Notes: generated by a model from the letters alone, not told the origin. 42,786 nucleotides of DNA from Verrucomicrobiota bacterium (GCA_019136135.1 JAGVUR010000215.1:1-42786), one strand, 5' to 3'; positions 1-9,424 are shown, counted from the first letter of the stretch. A program made the numbers and translations.

Positions 1-137
1 CCGACCTGTCCGACCTGTCCGACCTGTCCGACCTGTCCGACCTGTCCGACCTGTCCGACCTGTCCGACCTGTCCGACCTGTCCGACCTGTCCGACCTGTC
101 CGACCCGTCCGACCTTGTCCGACCTTGTCCGACCCGT
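1..137. repeat. 9-bp minisatellite (ccgacctgt)n
   Basis: Eleven perfect copies of the 9-mer ccgacctgt fill positions 1-99. About four degenerate copies follow, two of them 10 bp long (ccgaccttgt). The array is open at the left edge, so its true length is unknown. The open frames through it, which would encode Ser-Asp-Arg runs on the minus strand, have no initiation signal and look like by-products of a 9-bp period. Confidence 0.95.
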
Positions 138-208
138 AAGACCGTCCCAGTCCCAGGATCTCCACGCCCACAAAAACCAATGTCAACGTCCCAGAGTCCC
201 AGTCACAG

Positions 209-273
209 GTCCCAGTTCCAAAACCTCCAATGCCGAACTCGGGAGGCATGTCACATGCAATTTGAGTACGAAA
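209..273 (+). repeat. 65-bp direct repeat with palindromic box, copy 1
   Basis: A segment running from gtcccagt through ccgaactcgggagg and ggcatgtcacatgc to ttgagtacgaaa recurs exactly 250 bp downstream at 459-523 with few differences. Its core GGCATGT-C-ACATGC is an interrupted palindrome. It lies between two minisatellite arrays with no gene in between. A related box in inverted orientation occurs at 42490-42529. Confidence 0.85.
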
Positions 274-333
274 CTGATGATTTTTTACATGGATCAAGAG
301 TAGGTTTTTTGGCGGAATAATCAACGTCTCAGG

Positions 334-460
334 ACTGACCTGTCCGACCTGTCAGACCTGTCAGACCTGTCCGATCTGTCCGACCTGTCAGACCCGTCAG
401 ACCCGTCCGACCCGTCCGACCCGTCCGACCTGTCCGACCTGTCCGACCTGTCCGACCTGT
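334..460. repeat. 9-bp minisatellite, second array
   Basis: About fourteen copies of a 9-mer varying among ccgacctgt, cagacctgt, ccgacccgt and cagacccgt. It runs directly into the second copy of the 65-bp repeat. It is the same family as the array at 1-137 but more diverged. Confidence 0.9.
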
Positions 461-530
461 CCCAGTCCCAAATCCTCCCTACCGAACTCGAGAGGCATGT
501 CACATGCCATTTGAGTACGAAAGCGTGAAA
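459..530 (+). repeat. 65-bp direct repeat with palindromic box, copy 2
   Basis: Second copy of the segment at 209-273. Here the palindrome is complete: GGCATGT-C-ACATGCC at 494-508, followed by atttgagtacgaaagcgtgaaaaaa. It lies just beyond the 3' end of the convergent 5'-nucleotidase gene. Together with 1-458 it accounts for most of the 585-base gene-free left edge; I see no gene or RNA there. Confidence 0.85.
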
Positions 531-585
531 AAATTCGGCAAAACCTGTGTCTCTTCGTCAAAGAAAATTGTGACAAAAAGAGGTT

Positions 586-2094
586 TTACCTCGTCCGGTA
601 GTATGTCTTTGGTTGCCAGATGGATTGGTCGGTACGCAAGAATGATTCGAGCACATCCCGAGTTGTAGTTTGCAGGATTGTCGTATTGCTCGTTGGACGG
701 TCCAGGATTTCCCTGAGTTTGAGGAATCGTCCTGAACCAGCGGCAGTATGGCTGTTGAGCGCGAGCTTGATTCGCCGAGATAAGTTTAGCGGCATCGTTT
801 CGAGGCTCACGACCTTGGCCCACTCGCCATCCTTTTGAACATCAAGGGTGGCGCCCCAAATTCCTGAGAAGCTGTAATGGTTCTTGAATCGCCATTGTTC
901 GGCGACAATTTCCTGAAGGTCGTCAAGGGTGATTTCCGCCGTCACAATCCTGTTTTCGTAGGGGACAAGTTCGAACAAATCGCCGATCGTTACAGGACCG
1001 GCAAGCAGGCTTTTGCGACTCAAACGTCCATGCAGGACCACATCAGCGCCTGTAAAGCGTCCGATAGCCCGGCAAATCAATTCGCTTGTTGCACAACCAA
1101 CCCCCGGTCGACCGTAGGACGAGATTGCCTTGGGCAACGCTTCCACGACCACTCGGTTCCGTTCGGTTTCCGCACGCGCCAAGACATCGCCGAGCGCGGC
1201 ACGCAAGGCCTGATCCTCTTGATGTGTTTGGTCAACTTCCAGAATTCTGGAGCCAATTTCAATCAGCTTGTGGTTTTCCACATCGAGCTTGGCGGTGACG
1301 ACACCCACATATTTTCCGTGGCATCCCGGCTGCACGTACCAGGTCCGGTGACCGATTCGGCGTCCCGCTATCGTCCGATGGCTGTGCCCTCCCAGAATCA
1401 AATCGATTTCAGGGAAAGCCCAGGCGATTTCCGAGACCTCATTGACGCCTCGCTTGTCGGGAACCTCGAACCATCCTTGGTGGATTGCCAGCACGATCAA
1501 ATCGGGTTTAGCCTCCAAGACCTGAGGCAGGATTTTTCGCAGGGCTATAACGGCTGAAACATCCTGGACCTGCCTTGCCTCGTCCCCAAGAAGCCAATGC
1601 CTTGTGAAAGCAGCCGTCGCGCCGATAATGGCGATTTTGACTCCGTTTTTCTGGAAGATTCTCCAGGGTTGCATCGGTTCCATTCCGTCAACGCTCAAGT
1701 TTCCGCAAATGGCACGATTTCCCGCCAATTTGACCAATCGTTTGAATTGGTCAACTCCATAATCGAATTCATGGTTTCCTGGGATCCATGCTTCGACCTT
1801 CATTTCCAGGATAGCGGTCATTGCGGCTTCGCCCTTGGTCAGCATGGAAGTCAGCGAACCCGAGGTAGTGTCACCGGTATCCACCAACAGGCATTGGTCG
1901 TCACCATATCGCTCGCGCAATTGTCGGATTACTGTTGCGGCTCGAAGCCATGAGAATTCTTGTCCTGAATCGGCATCGGTGAATTTCCCATGCAGATCCG
2001 TAGTATGCAAGACGACCACTTGCCTGCAATCCGTCGCCAGCAGATTTGCGACCAGAACCAGAAGCCAGAATGCTATGCAAACACCCTTTCTCAT
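586..2094 (-). CDS. secreted 5'-nucleotidase / metallophosphoesterase (UshA-like)
   Basis: The 502-residue product begins with a signal peptide (MRKGVCIAFW plus a hydrophobic stretch to about residue 20). A calcineurin-like metallophosphoesterase domain follows, with TTDLHG (Asp33, His35), DTGDTTSG near 70, GNHEFD near 106 and GGHSHR around 225. The C-terminal third matches the 5'-nucleotidase substrate domain (GDLFELVPYENRIV). The family dephosphorylates nucleotides outside the cytoplasm for phosphate and nucleoside salvage. I chose the ATG at 2094 because GGGGAGGG lies just upstream and the signal peptide follows directly; a longer frame to 2223 would overlap the preceding gene. It sits 26 bp after the DsbD-like gene, probably last in that operon. 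The exact substrate cannot be told. Confidence 0.9.
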   Translation of the reverse strand: MRKGVCIAFWLLVLVANLLATDCRQVVVLHTTDLHGKFTDADSGQEFSWLRAATVIRQLRERYGDDQCLLVDTGDTTSGSLTSMLTKGEAAMTAILEMKVEAWIPGNHEFDYGVDQFKRLVKLAGNRAICGNLSVDGMEPMQPWRIFQKNGVKIAIIGATAAFTRHWLLGDEARQVQDVSAVIALRKILPQVLEAKPDLIVLAIHQGWFEVPDKRGVNEVSEIAWAFPEIDLILGGHSHRTIAGRRIGHRTWYVQPGCHGKYVGVVTAKLDVENHKLIEIGSRILEVDQTHQEDQALRAALGDVLARAETERNRVVVEALPKAISSYGRPGVGCATSELICRAIGRFTGADVVLHGRLSRKSLLAGPVTIGDLFELVPYENRIVTAEITLDDLQEIVAEQWRFKNHYSFSGIWGATLDVQKDGEWAKVVSLETMPLNLSRRIKLALNSHTAAGSGRFLKLREILDRPTSNTTILQTTTRDVLESFLRTDQSIWQPKTYYRTR

Positions 2095-2120
2095 TATTTC
2101 CCTCCCCCACTTTCCAAAGG

Positions 2121-3680
2121 CTACAAAAAGCTCATGACGCTCATGACAATCATGACGAGACCCAGCACCGCGAACAAGCCAGCCATCAGCACCTTGGTAG
2201 AAAATACGTTTCGCCTTGCCCATTCACCCAATGCCTTGGCTCCGACCCCATATGCCGCCAGAACCGTGATGACCGCCAACGGCACGAGGAAACACAGGTT
2301 GTAAACTAAAAGCAAGCCCAATGAACGGGGCGTAACCCCGTCTTTCATCAATGCTGCCAACACAGGAAAATATACCTGCCCCGTGCAGGCCAGCTCCATC
2401 GACGAAACCAACCCGCCCAACAACACGGCGGCTGGTCCTAGCAAATACGACTTCACGGTCGTAAAGCGCTTGATACGATCGTGTATCCCACGGTGCGTTT
2501 CCTTGGACAAGCCCATCTCCATGTCGCTTGCCTTGCCGGTGCGCCGATAACGAAACGCATCGCGAAGATGCAACCCGCACAGCACCAAGCCGCAAAGCCC
2601 AAGAGCGCCATACACAACCATCTTGATCCAAGGCCAACGCCCTAATTGACCCAATACATGCGACAAGGCCAAACCATACAAAAAATACGTCAAAAATACA
2701 CCGAGACAAAAACAACTGCCGACCAGCAAGATCTCGCGACGATTCTTCTTCAAGTACAACAAGTAACTGATCAGGAACACGGACGTGGCAAAGGCGCAGG
2801 GATTGATCCCGTCAAGCAAACCACCGCCAATGACAACACCAACCGTCAGCGATTCGACAAAGGCATCCAACCGACTGCGCTCCCGGCGAAGCTCAGGCTC
2901 GCTCAGTGGCTCAAGCCAGAATTCGACTCCGCTCAACGGCTTTTGCAGAGCGCCAATAATTTCCTCCGCCTGAACCAGGCGATCTGTTCCAAATCCTTCC
3001 GCCCACATCACCATTGGCGCCAGATTCACATCGCCTACAGGCAGTTCAAAGTGCTTTCGTGCGCGTGTCAGCATCGCCTGCCCTTCTATCGTCGCCACAT
3101 CGACTTCTGTGATAGTGACATTTGGGATTGTCTCTTTAAGCAGCTCCAATTCCCTGCTTTGGCGGGAGCATTTTTTGCATCCCTGCTGTGTAAAGAAGAG
3201 GATATTTGGAGTTCTTTGTGCTTGCTTAGTCGTTGCGGTTGTTGGCTTTATAGATTTTTCCGCATCGTAGTTGACCACGGAACTAGTCGCATTGTCCACG
3301 AGTTTTATGACTTCTGCGAACACATCGTCCTCAGGGCATTTTTTGAGAAGTTCATCCAACTGTCCTTGGAGGCTTTCGAATCCCGCCTTTCCATTGACCA
3401 ATTGATCTCCGACCAGCAGTACGGGGAATGCATCGCCCGGCGCGCTCTTTCCCAATTGCTGCTCGACTTTCCGCAGAAAACGGTAGTTGGAACTGGCGTC
3501 AATATTAACGAATACCAGCACGGGAGACTCGGAATCAGCGGCATTGAACATCGCCTGCCATGTTTGCTTGACAGCGGTGCATTCATCGCAATCCGTGCTG
3601 CCGAACAGCAAGATCCAAGGGCGCGATTCGCAAACAAGCGAACATAGCAACAGCGCCACTACAACGACACGTCTCAACAT
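2121..3680 (-). CDS. DsbD/CcdA-like membrane thiol-disulfide transporter with two thioredoxin-like domains
   Basis: The product is about 519 residues. After a signal-like segment comes a thioredoxin-like domain with CDEC (Cys31, Cys34), then a second with GCKKC (Cys168, Cys171), then a CcdA/DsbD-type membrane domain of about six helices. The membrane domain carries the two expected intramembrane cysteines, in INPCAFAT and in SMELACTGQ. The family passes electrons from cytoplasmic thioredoxin across the inner membrane to reduce periplasmic disulfides. Having two thioredoxin modules on the N-terminal side differs from classical DsbD. The start is uncertain: TTG 3707, ATG 3695 and ATG 3680 are in frame; 3680 has AAGGG seven bases upstream. 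It follows the giant thioredoxin-fold gene, a plausible partner. Confidence 0.85.
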   Translation of the reverse strand: MLRRVVVVALLLCSLVCESRPWILLFGSTDCDECTAVKQTWQAMFNAADSESPVLVFVNIDASSNYRFLRKVEQQLGKSAPGDAFPVLLVGDQLVNGKAGFESLQGQLDELLKKCPEDDVFAEVIKLVDNATSSVVNYDAEKSIKPTTATTKQAQRTPNILFFTQQGCKKCSRQSRELELLKETIPNVTITEVDVATIEGQAMLTRARKHFELPVGDVNLAPMVMWAEGFGTDRLVQAEEIIGALQKPLSGVEFWLEPLSEPELRRERSRLDAFVESLTVGVVIGGGLLDGINPCAFATSVFLISYLLYLKKNRREILLVGSCFCLGVFLTYFLYGLALSHVLGQLGRWPWIKMVVYGALGLCGLVLCGLHLRDAFRYRRTGKASDMEMGLSKETHRGIHDRIKRFTTVKSYLLGPAAVLLGGLVSSMELACTGQVYFPVLAALMKDGVTPRSLGLLLVYNLCFLVPLAVITVLAAYGVGAKALGEWARRNVFSTKVLMAGLFAVLGLVMIVMSVMSFL

Positions 3681-3713
3681 TCCAATACCCTTCATCCGTT
3701 CCGTCAACCTCGA

Positions 3714-6700
3714 TTATCGCTTGTAGTACCATCCTGGACGACCACCATTGGATGGCTCCAGGACACGACCATTCCAAAGCCAGCACGCATCATAGTCAGC
3801 TGGCTCGCTGCACAAACACCATTTGCCGGAAGGAATCGACCCTTGATTCGCAGGACTAAGTTCGACCAATATGTTTGCGGGCATCGCCGCCACATCGTCA
3901 ACAAAGACCCAATAGGCGCGTCCTGCGGAGATCGTCTCAGCCCGGGCATAGCTGGAGCCAGTGACTTCAAAGAGCGTCAGTTCTTCCAGTGCCTCGGTCG
4001 ATTTCGTGGACATCGATATCATTTCCCAAGGGAAGCCGATGATATTCCAGCCTCGCTTCCAGACTAGCTGGTGGTCGGTTCCTACCACGGTTACCTCCAT
4101 GATGGTGCCTGGGCGACATGTGCCGTCCAGCGCCCCCAACCCGGCGAATATCCAGTTTCCTGCCGTCAATGGAGCCATGTCTCCAATATCCAGCCTGGCG
4201 TTCCCCATGCCGTCCAGTGCCAGCACCCATTGCGCGACCCGGAATTCCTGGTCGACGTAGAGTTTTTGCGGGAGCATAAGTTCTTGTGCCGGTTCTGGTC
4301 TCAGGTATTGATTTGCTCCTGTATGGAGTTGCGCGAGGTACGTTTGTCCATTGAGTTTGTAGAATCCCGTTGCGATTGGGTCGTCATTCCATGAGCAATC
4401 CATGCATTCCTTGGAAAGCGGCGCACATCCGAGCCAGACGGTCACCTGCTTGGCGAACGCCGCGCCGGTCATGTCGCCTTCCCAAATCGTGATTTCACCC
4501 GTGAGCCATCCTTGTTGCATCGTCAAGGTTGGCGAATTGAAGAGCCTGTCTCCAGGCGACCTGAAAACCTTGTCGTCTTCGATCATTTCCAGGCTAATTG
4601 GGACGGCATATGTGCCATCTGGCTGCGCAAGAGTCAAATAGAATGCATTGATCAGCATTCCCGTGTCTTCGACAATTCCGTTTTGTGACGTTGGCGAGCC
4701 AATCATCCGATACAGGCGATTGACTGGATGTTCCTTGCAGACGATAGTTTCGGGTGTTTGGACGCGATAGTCCTCAAGCCCTTCCGTCAGATCAATTTGG
4801 CAGAGTCCGAAAAAGCGTTGACCTGCGGCGATTTCCGCCACGATGACGAGTGTCGGTAATCCGTTAACTTGGAACAATCCCGGCGACTGGAATGGAGTCA
4901 ATTCGCAATCTGGCAAAAGCACGGTTCCTGCGGCTATTCCTGAATTGTCGATAGTGAACTCCCACAATCCATTGCCTGTGGTTCCGTTGTCCAGCGCCAG
5001 ATATCCGGCATACTCGCCAGCACATGAAGTTATCGGACCACCCGCAACGGAAAGCGTTTCCTCAGCCAGCGCGATGCTTCCTTCCAGCAAGCCTTCGCAG
5101 GTCACGTCAAGCTGGATAATCCAATTCCCGATCGTCTGGCGGATCAGCAATCGCCCGTCTGCGCCTGACAAGCCGTCCCAACCAGGAAGCCCCACGCTCC
5201 CATCGCCCAGGATGCTTGACCATGCCAATACCCGATCCGCTCCGTCGCGGATCAACCAAACTGAACCCGACACTTCGCGCTTGCCCAATGTCGTCTTGTA
5301 CAAGTACCCGCCGAAATCCGTTCCAACGCCAAATTGATTGACGCTTGTCAAGTCTGTCACTCCGTATTTCAACGTCAAGGTTTCGCCCAATTCATCGCCG
5401 CACTTCAACTGGAGGATTGCCTCGGTTTCGCCAGCCGTCGCCACATCGGGCAACATCCGAATCACCATCATCAGCTGTCCGTCTATTTCCTCAAAGCTAA
5501 TTACCATCCATTCGGGAAGCGTGCCGACGACCGACATGGCGCCCGCCAAACCTACGCCGATAGGCAAGCGAACCACGGAAGACACGCCAGTGACCAATTG
5601 CATCGACAACTCGGAAACGTCGCCAACAAAGCTGGGTCTGGAATATACGTCAACGCGAACACGTTCATTCGTCCCAAGCAGACATGCACCACTGGTGACA
5701 GAAAGGGCAACGTCGAAGGACTTGGCACCGTTCCACAATGGAAGTTCCGAGTTCGCCAACGAGACGACAATGTCCTTGGTTACGCCGAAAGCCGTTTGCT
5801 CCTCCACGGACCAAGTCAGCTCGGCAGTAGTCAATTCGACGGTCAAGCTTGCTTCCACATCGATCAGGACCGCCTGAAGCACGACGGGACTCGTAGCATG
5901 GCACGAATAGTTTTTCAGGTTGACGGGCAGCGTCAAGGTCGTGTCCCCTTGCCCCACATTAATCTGGCCTGCGCCGAATTCCGCCTCATTGTCCAAAGCC
6001 TGGCACTGCCATGCGAATTCGTACGCCGTTGGCTCGGCAATGCCGTCAGACAGCACTTGGACAAAGCATCGCGTACCTTGGGTGCCAAGGCCATAGTACC
6101 TGGCGGTCACGCCCTGCGCCAAGTTGCCTGTCGCCGTTGCGACGCTCTCTCCGATTCCGTCTTCGCCATCGCTTTCGTAGATATGGATGGTCACGTTTTC
6201 ATTGGCGTTTCCTGTCGCCTGGAATGTCCATCGCTCGCTATCGGATTCGACTTCGAACGCGTACCAATCCCACTTATCGGCTCCTCCGACTTGGATATCT
6301 TGCACGATTCCGCCATTGGCGTCGAGTTCTCTCAGGTTATTTGCAATTCTGAAGTTATTGGTTTCCTCGTCGAGGTCATCTGCGAGGATTTTGAATTGCT
6401 TGAAGGCATTGAGGACTTCGATTGCCGGTTCTCCGCTTGACCTTGACCAACTTTTCCGTCCTACGACGGATCTATCGTCTCTTGTGTAGATCAGTGTTGG
6501 GTAGGAGATTGGTTTTGCGGCAGTTGCCGAGACTCCAGGCGCCACGAATTGCTCGAGGATTTCTGTGATATTCCTGGTCATTCGGTCTTGTCCATCCTGG
6601 AGTGTCATTCCATTTTGCTGAAGGAAACCGTCAGTTGAATCATCCATCAGGAGTGCAGGTCCCCAGGGGAGGCCGTCACAGGTATTGGCATTAAGGCGTC

Positions 6701-7925
6701 TTCTGTTGTCAATGACCACCAGATACGCATTTTGCTCTGCCCAATCCTTGAATTCGACGGTATCGAGCAATTCGTTTTCGAGCACGATGCAATGGGGACA
6801 CCAGAGCACGGCGGTGAAGTAAACGATTACGTCCTTGCCATCGTTTTGTGCATTTTCATAAGCGGCATCGATATCCATCGTCCATTTTCCCGGAACTGCT
6901 CCGTTGTAGTGCGGATTCATCACGTCGCCTTGTTCGCATTCATTGCTGGCGTGATAGGCGAAAGACATCATTGACGTGGCTTGTCCGCCTGTCCAAGAGA
7001 TTTTGAGGTGGTGGATTCCATCGCTTTCGGCAATCAGGTGAATGCCCCTTGAGAATACATCGATTCCTTCTGAAGTACCGGATTTTTGCGGCATTGACGC
7101 GACATTACCAAATCTGTCCAGTCCATAGAAATCGTATTTTGTGATTTGCGGCATTTGACTTCCGCTGGCATAGTATCCGTAGAAATTGTATCGTTTTCCC
7201 GCGACCGCCTGGAAAGAGAACCAGATTTCGCCTTGGTCGCTGGTCATATCGAGCTTGGCGGGAAGTGTCTTGCATGGACCGACCTCCATTGCGTCCAGAG
7301 AAATCACCTCATTCTCGCCCAGCGAAAGCCAATACTGATTCGGGAAAAAGCTTTCGACGACGGCGCGGTATTCGCTGAACTTCACCGGAGTACTAGGCAT
7401 AATCCCGTTGACCCGCACGCCAGAAAGAAAACTAAACGCCGCGACTAGATCCAGCTCGGACGCCAAGAATTTGGTCATGTCAAGTTCAACATTCGGCTTG
7501 ACTCGAAATATAAGGAATATGGGTAGCGGGCGAGCGGCAATCTTGTCCCGGTATGAATAGTAGACTTGGTTCCAGAACACGGCATTATTGTCGCCATCCT
7601 GGTTTCTCAGGTATCCAAGATGGATCTGATTGTTATTTGCCCATGGTACGATTGGGTATGGTGTATCTCCATCGTACGGGACACAATCCGTATGGCTATC
7701 GCTCAATCCGTCGCAAACGGCGTGCTTCCAGGTTTCCATGCAAAAAGCGCAGTTATTACCATTGCTCATTTGTAGGATCAGCGGTCGCTGCGAGTTTTGC
7801 GCCGCCAATTTCAGGTCATACCAGGTCTGCCGATTGGCGTCAGACAAAACCGTCCATCCATCCCCGCTGGCAAGCAAGCCTAGCAGGCTGATGTGCAACA
7901 CGATCAATAGACTTTGAAACTTCAT
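3714..7925 (-). CDS. giant secreted thioredoxin-fold multidomain protein (paralogue 1)
   Basis: This 1403-residue protein starts with a signal peptide (MKFQSLLIVLHISLLGLLAS). Visible modules are: a thioredoxin-like domain with CAFC (Cys59/Cys62); a beta-rich segment (WFSFQAVAGKRYNFYG); a second thioredoxin-like domain with WCPHC (Cys376/Cys379); a pre-peptidase C-terminal-like domain (DKWDWYAFEVES) near 560; Ig-like beta domains; a GYLALDNG-type beta domain near 980; and from about 1290 the GWNIIGFP module. ATG 7925 has GAGGAG seven bases upstream and was preferred over TTG 7946. It is a diverged paralogue of the protein at 9483-14195 and stands directly before the DsbD-like gene, which suggests a disulfide exchange role in the periplasm or at the surface. 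Substrate unknown. Confidence 0.85.
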   Translation of the reverse strand: MKFQSLLIVLHISLLGLLASGDGWTVLSDANRQTWYDLKLAAQNSQRPLILQMSNGNNCAFCMETWKHAVCDGLSDSHTDCVPYDGDTPYPIVPWANNNQIHLGYLRNQDGDNNAVFWNQVYYSYRDKIAARPLPIFLIFRVKPNVELDMTKFLASELDLVAAFSFLSGVRVNGIMPSTPVKFSEYRAVVESFFPNQYWLSLGENEVISLDAMEVGPCKTLPAKLDMTSDQGEIWFSFQAVAGKRYNFYGYYASGSQMPQITKYDFYGLDRFGNVASMPQKSGTSEGIDVFSRGIHLIAESDGIHHLKISWTGGQATSMMSFAYHASNECEQGDVMNPHYNGAVPGKWTMDIDAAYENAQNDGKDVIVYFTAVLWCPHCIVLENELLDTVEFKDWAEQNAYLVVIDNRRRLNANTCDGLPWGPALLMDDSTDGFLQQNGMTLQDGQDRMTRNITEILEQFVAPGVSATAAKPISYPTLIYTRDDRSVVGRKSWSRSSGEPAIEVLNAFKQFKILADDLDEETNNFRIANNLRELDANGGIVQDIQVGGADKWDWYAFEVESDSERWTFQATGNANENVTIHIYESDGEDGIGESVATATGNLAQGVTARYYGLGTQGTRCFVQVLSDGIAEPTAYEFAWQCQALDNEAEFGAGQINVGQGDTTLTLPVNLKNYSCHATSPVVLQAVLIDVEASLTVELTTAELTWSVEEQTAFGVTKDIVVSLANSELPLWNGAKSFDVALSVTSGACLLGTNERVRVDVYSRPSFVGDVSELSMQLVTGVSSVVRLPIGVGLAGAMSVVGTLPEWMVISFEEIDGQLMMVIRMLPDVATAGETEAILQLKCGDELGETLTLKYGVTDLTSVNQFGVGTDFGGYLYKTTLGKREVSGSVWLIRDGADRVLAWSSILGDGSVGLPGWDGLSGADGRLLIRQTIGNWIIQLDVTCEGLLEGSIALAEETLSVAGGPITSCAGEYAGYLALDNGTTGNGLWEFTIDNSGIAAGTVLLPDCELTPFQSPGLFQVNGLPTLVIVAEIAAGQRFFGLCQIDLTEGLEDYRVQTPETIVCKEHPVNRLYRMIGSPTSQNGIVEDTGMLINAFYLTLAQPDGTYAVPISLEMIEDDKVFRSPGDRLFNSPTLTMQQGWLTGEITIWEGDMTGAAFAKQVTVWLGCAPLSKECMDCSWNDDPIATGFYKLNGQTYLAQLHTGANQYLRPEPAQELMLPQKLYVDQEFRVAQWVLALDGMGNARLDIGDMAPLTAGNWIFAGLGALDGTCRPGTIMEVTVVGTDHQLVWKRGWNIIGFPWEMISMSTKSTEALEELTLFEVTGSSYARAETISAGRAYWVFVDDVAAMPANILVELSPANQGSIPSGKWCLCSEPADYDACWLWNGRVLEPSNGGRPGWYYKR

Positions 7926-8049
7926 TGTCAAACTCCTCGTTCTCAAGTCCTATCATGCTCCTCCCAAAAGAGCGAATAATAGATTTTCCTACATAAACAA
8001 CACAGAAGGGATGCTTTGCGGACGCTTGCCCTGAACTCGATATAGACGC

Positions 8050-8080
8050 AAAAAGCCCGAGCGCTCTCGCACTCGGACTT
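8050..8080 (-). terminator. intrinsic terminator after the DUF1573 gene
   Basis: On the minus strand CCGAG and CTCGG close a GC-rich hairpin with further pairing inside the loop, and a T run (complement of aaaaa at 8050-8054) follows. It lies about 95 bp beyond the stop of the DUF1573 gene and separates that operon from the giant gene at 3714-7925. Confidence 0.65.
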
Positions 8081-8108
8081 CGGATGTTGGAATCCCGTTC
8101 GAGTTGAC

Positions 8109-8176
8109 TTAGGAGTCGTTCAAAAATTAAGGCAACAATTTCTGAAATGGTAACTTAATTTTTTAACGACTCCTTA
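8109..8176. mobile_element. 62-bp inverted-repeat element (MITE-like) bounded by TTA
   Basis: GGAGTCGTT at 8112 and its complement AACGACTCC ending at 8173 are the tips of a nearly palindromic 62-bp unit; the outer 20 bp of each arm match with one mismatch. A TTA direct repeat flanks it (8109-8111 and 8174-8176), like a 3-bp target duplication. The right TTA also forms the TAA stop of the DUF1573 gene. One arm recurs at 34183-34204, also followed by TTA, so it is probably a transposon end and not a simple terminator. Confidence 0.6.
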
Positions 8177-9424
8177 CTGCGCTGGTTTCTTGAAATTGAC
8201 TGTAATGGTATCGAATAGTCCCCCGTCTGCGAGGACGGGGATCTTCAGAGTGGATTTACTGGCCATCGCCTGTGGGGCAATCTTGATGTCAAACACGATT
8301 CCATTCCCTGTGATTTTTTTCTCGTAGGTCACGCCCTCCGGCAAATCCAGCGTCATGTACTTGTCAATCGCCTCGTAGGCACGCTTCGGAGATTCCTTCT
8401 GCTCTTCTACGGCTACACGTTGACGAACAATCGGATCAATCGTCTTGTACTTCGTCTTCACGGAACGATTGATCGAATTCAAGGCGGGACCCTGGATCAA
8501 ACGGGTCTGGAACGACACAGGCTCTGATGAAGTCTTCAGCTCAAATACCTTCTGGGACAACAAATAGCTGCGCCCCGTCACAACACCGGATATGAAAAGC
8601 CACAAGGGAGTATAGCCAGGCTCGCTACCATGCAACGGAACAACGAGACGCTCAACAAATATACCCTTCTTGAACGGCAACTTCGGCTTGACGGCGATCT
8701 CAAACATGGTGTCGGAAACCTTCTCAGTCCGAGTGTGGAATATCTCGTTCTCGTAAGGACTATACATCCCAAACGATTCGCCAGGAGCAATGTTCTTGAT
8801 CTCAAACTTGAAGCGACGCTCAAAGTCAACGTCAACACCCTCGAATACACCAAGATCAATCGTCAAGCCATTCAAGGGAATAATCGTCGACATCACCTCG
8901 CCAGTCAAATGAATCTTGAAAGGATCAAACCCTTCGACCTCAATTTGCACATAGCGATCGAATTCGCCTGGGACAAGTTCGACGGCTCGGGTCAGAAACT
9001 CCAATTCCCGTTCTTCGCCTGGCTTCCAGACATCTCCCTTTTCCGGGGAGCGCTTGATGGTCGTGCAGGTGCAATTGGACATCACCCGTTCAACCTTCAG
9101 GTCAGTGGTGCCAGCATTCTTGACTTTGACGACGGAGACCCGTTCGGCGTGATCTTGGAGACGTCCCAGCTTCAAGGGCTTGCCGTCAACAACCGTCAAT
9201 GCCGGCAGGTTTTCCGGTTCTGCGGGTTCGGCGGATTTTTCGTCGAGGACGACTTCTCCTTCCACGGGCAATCCTTCGACGGTTTTTGGCGTTTCGGCTT
9301 TAGTTTCCTGGCGCGGTTCACCGCCTCCGTTGACGGATTCCGCCGTCTGCTGCTTGCATCCCTCGCAGAACGAAACCAGCAACAGCGCGAGTCCCAACAC
9401 CACTACATTATAGATCAATCGCAT
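8174..9424 (-). CDS. DUF1573-domain envelope protein, probable lipoprotein
   Basis: The roughly 416-residue protein has an N-terminal hydrophobic segment ending in SFCEGCKQQ (an atypical lipobox), a Glu/Pro/Thr-rich linker, then a DUF1573 domain (VKNAGTTDLKVERVMSNCTCT) of the ASH/Ig-like beta-sandwich class, with the usual Cys-x-Cys pair. The remaining 250 residues are beta-rich and unassigned. DUF1573 proteins are common in Bacteroidetes and PVC genomes; no firm biochemical role is known to me. GTG 9442 and ATG 9424 are both possible starts, neither with a strong ribosome site. It lies 40-60 bp after the giant thioredoxin-fold gene, so the two are probably co-transcribed. Its stop codon is supplied by the boundary of an inverted-repeat element. 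Confidence 0.8.
   Translation of the reverse strand: MRLIYNVVVLGLALLLVSFCEGCKQQTAESVNGGGEPRQETKAETPKTVEGLPVEGEVVLDEKSAEPAEPENLPALTVVDGKPLKLGRLQDHAERVSVVKVKNAGTTDLKVERVMSNCTCTTIKRSPEKGDVWKPGEERELEFLTRAVELVPGEFDRYVQIEVEGFDPFKIHLTGEVMSTIIPLNGLTIDLGVFEGVDVDFERRFKFEIKNIAPGESFGMYSPYENEIFHTRTEKVSDTMFEIAVKPKLPFKKGIFVERLVVPLHGSEPGYTPLWLFISGVVTGRSYLLSQKVFELKTSSEPVSFQTRLIQGPALNSINRSVKTKYKTIDPIVRQRVAVEEQKESPKRAYEAIDKYMTLDLPEGVTYEKKITGNGIVFDIKIAPQAMASKSTLKIPVLADGGLFDTITVNFKKPAQ

Noticed and set aside
321..503. Frame encoding a Ser-Asp-Arg/Gly repeat protein on the minus strand
   Set aside because: The sequence is a 9-bp minisatellite, so any frame without a stop stays open. There is no ribosome site or non-repeat domain.
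877..1557. Long plus-strand frames opposite the 5'-nucleotidase, and similar ones opposite the giant genes (for example 5334-6440 and 2646-3647)
   Set aside because: They are antisense to well-supported genes, have no ribosome sites, and give no recognisable protein.
8109..8176. The inverted repeat as the terminator of the DUF1573 gene
   Set aside because: It has no T tail, overlaps the stop codon, has TTA flanks and a relative elsewhere; a proper terminator follows at 8050-8080.
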